NCBI GenBank assembly: GCA_022360735.1
Contig: JAKSCF010000085.1
Coordinates: forward strand, 1-5,849
DNA length: 5,849 nucleotides
Reading direction: 5' to 3'
Origin: Clostridia bacterium
GTDB lineage: Bacteria > Bacillota_A > Clostridia > Peptostreptococcales > JAAYPU01
In this document: piece by piece, positions 5,478 to 5,849 of the stretch
Numbering within the stretch: position 1 is the first letter of the stretch
How the letters are laid out: each line of letters begins with the position of its first letter
The notes under the pieces: model-generated
Told to the model about the DNA's origin: nothing
Databases searched by the model: none
Seen by the model: only the letters and a program-made list of their open reading frames with translations
Translations under genes and position numbers: made by a program

Positions 5478-5849
5478 ATGGATTGGAAAAAGATATATAA
5501 TGAAAGATTAACAACAGCAGAAGAGGCTGTGAAAGATGTAAGGAGCGGCGATACAGTATTCCCGTCACATGCGGCTGCAGAACCCAAATACCTTATTCAG
5601 GCATTAATGAAAAGGAAAGATGAGTTAAAGGACGTCAAGATTTGGCAGGGATTAAATATTGGAGATGCTGAATACGCGCAGCCTGAATATGAAGGCAGCT
5701 TTATTAATAGTTCCTGTTTTTCAGGTGCAAAAAACAGGAAGTGTATTCAAGATGGAAGAGGCTGGTTCACGCCCATGTCTTTCTCCTCAGAACCTAGGGC
5801 CATTAGAGAAGGATATGTCAATTGTGATGTGTTTTTATCGACCATTACG
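5478..5849 (+). CDS. Class I CoA-transferase (acetate/butyrate/4-hydroxybutyrate type), N-terminal part
   Basis: The gene is open to the window end, giving 124 codons of a family that normally has about 430-440 residues. The start MDWKKIYNERLTTAEEAV closely resembles the N-termini of 4-hydroxybutyrate CoA-transferase and butyryl-CoA:acetate CoA-transferase (Cat2/AbfT-like; acetyl-CoA hydrolase/transferase family). RSGDTVFPSHAAAEPKYLIQAL (22-43) is the family's first Rossmann-like segment. GDAEYAQPEY (62-71) and RGWFTPMSFSSEPRAIREG (94-112) follow at the expected places. The catalytic glutamate lies in the missing C-terminal half and cannot be checked. Such enzymes move CoA between acetyl-CoA and a carboxylic acid in the cytoplasm. 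Here the enzyme could activate the hydroxy acid for the dehydratase or release the acyl end product. The central segment differs from butyrate-type members as I recall them, so the substrate is open. Confidence 0.85.
   Translation, partial: MDWKKIYNERLTTAEEAVKDVRSGDTVFPSHAAAEPKYLIQALMKRKDELKDVKIWQGLNIGDAEYAQPEYEGSFINSSCFSGAKNRKCIQDGRGWFTPMSFSSEPRAIREGYVNCDVFLSTIT

Overview
The window looks like part of one fermentation operon from a strict anaerobe, most likely a low-GC Bacillota (Clostridia-type) bacterium. The support is AT-rich coding sequence, purine-rich Shine-Dalgarno sites, and an oxygen-sensitive radical dehydratase with its ATP-driven activator. All eight genes are on the + strand. 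They are separated by at most about 50 bases, with no terminator or clear promoter between them, so the promoter probably lies upstream of base 1 and transcription continues past the right edge.

Layout: (1) the last 28 codons of a thiolase (1-87); (2) a 3-hydroxyacyl-CoA dehydrogenase (105-977); (3) a crotonase-type enoyl-CoA hydratase (991-1776); (4, 5) the two subunits of a (R)-2-hydroxyacyl-CoA dehydratase of the HadBC/FldBC/HgdAB family (1815-3038 and 3038-4168), overlapping by one base; (6) the dehydratase activator, a HgdC/HadI-type [4Fe-4S] ATPase (4196-4984); (7) a FabZ-like hot-dog dehydratase (4987-5427); (8) the first 124 codons of a class I acetate/butyrate/4-hydroxybutyrate-type CoA-transferase (5478 to the window end).

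Working together, the CoA-transferase could load a carboxylic acid onto CoA or release one. The activator and dehydratase pair would turn a 2-hydroxyacyl-CoA into a 2-enoyl-CoA. Crotonase, dehydrogenase and thiolase would then hydrate, oxidise and cleave that product to acetyl-CoA plus a shortened acyl-CoA, or run in reverse as chain elongation. The FabZ-like protein is the unexpected member: it could act on the (R)-3-hydroxyacyl form, whereas the crotonase and dehydrogenase families normally use the (S) form. Each enzyme family is recognisable. The novelty lies in the combination and in the unknown substrate, which the sequence alone does not give. No mobile element, RNA gene, CRISPR array or regulator is visible. 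There is no gene-free stretch longer than 50 bases.
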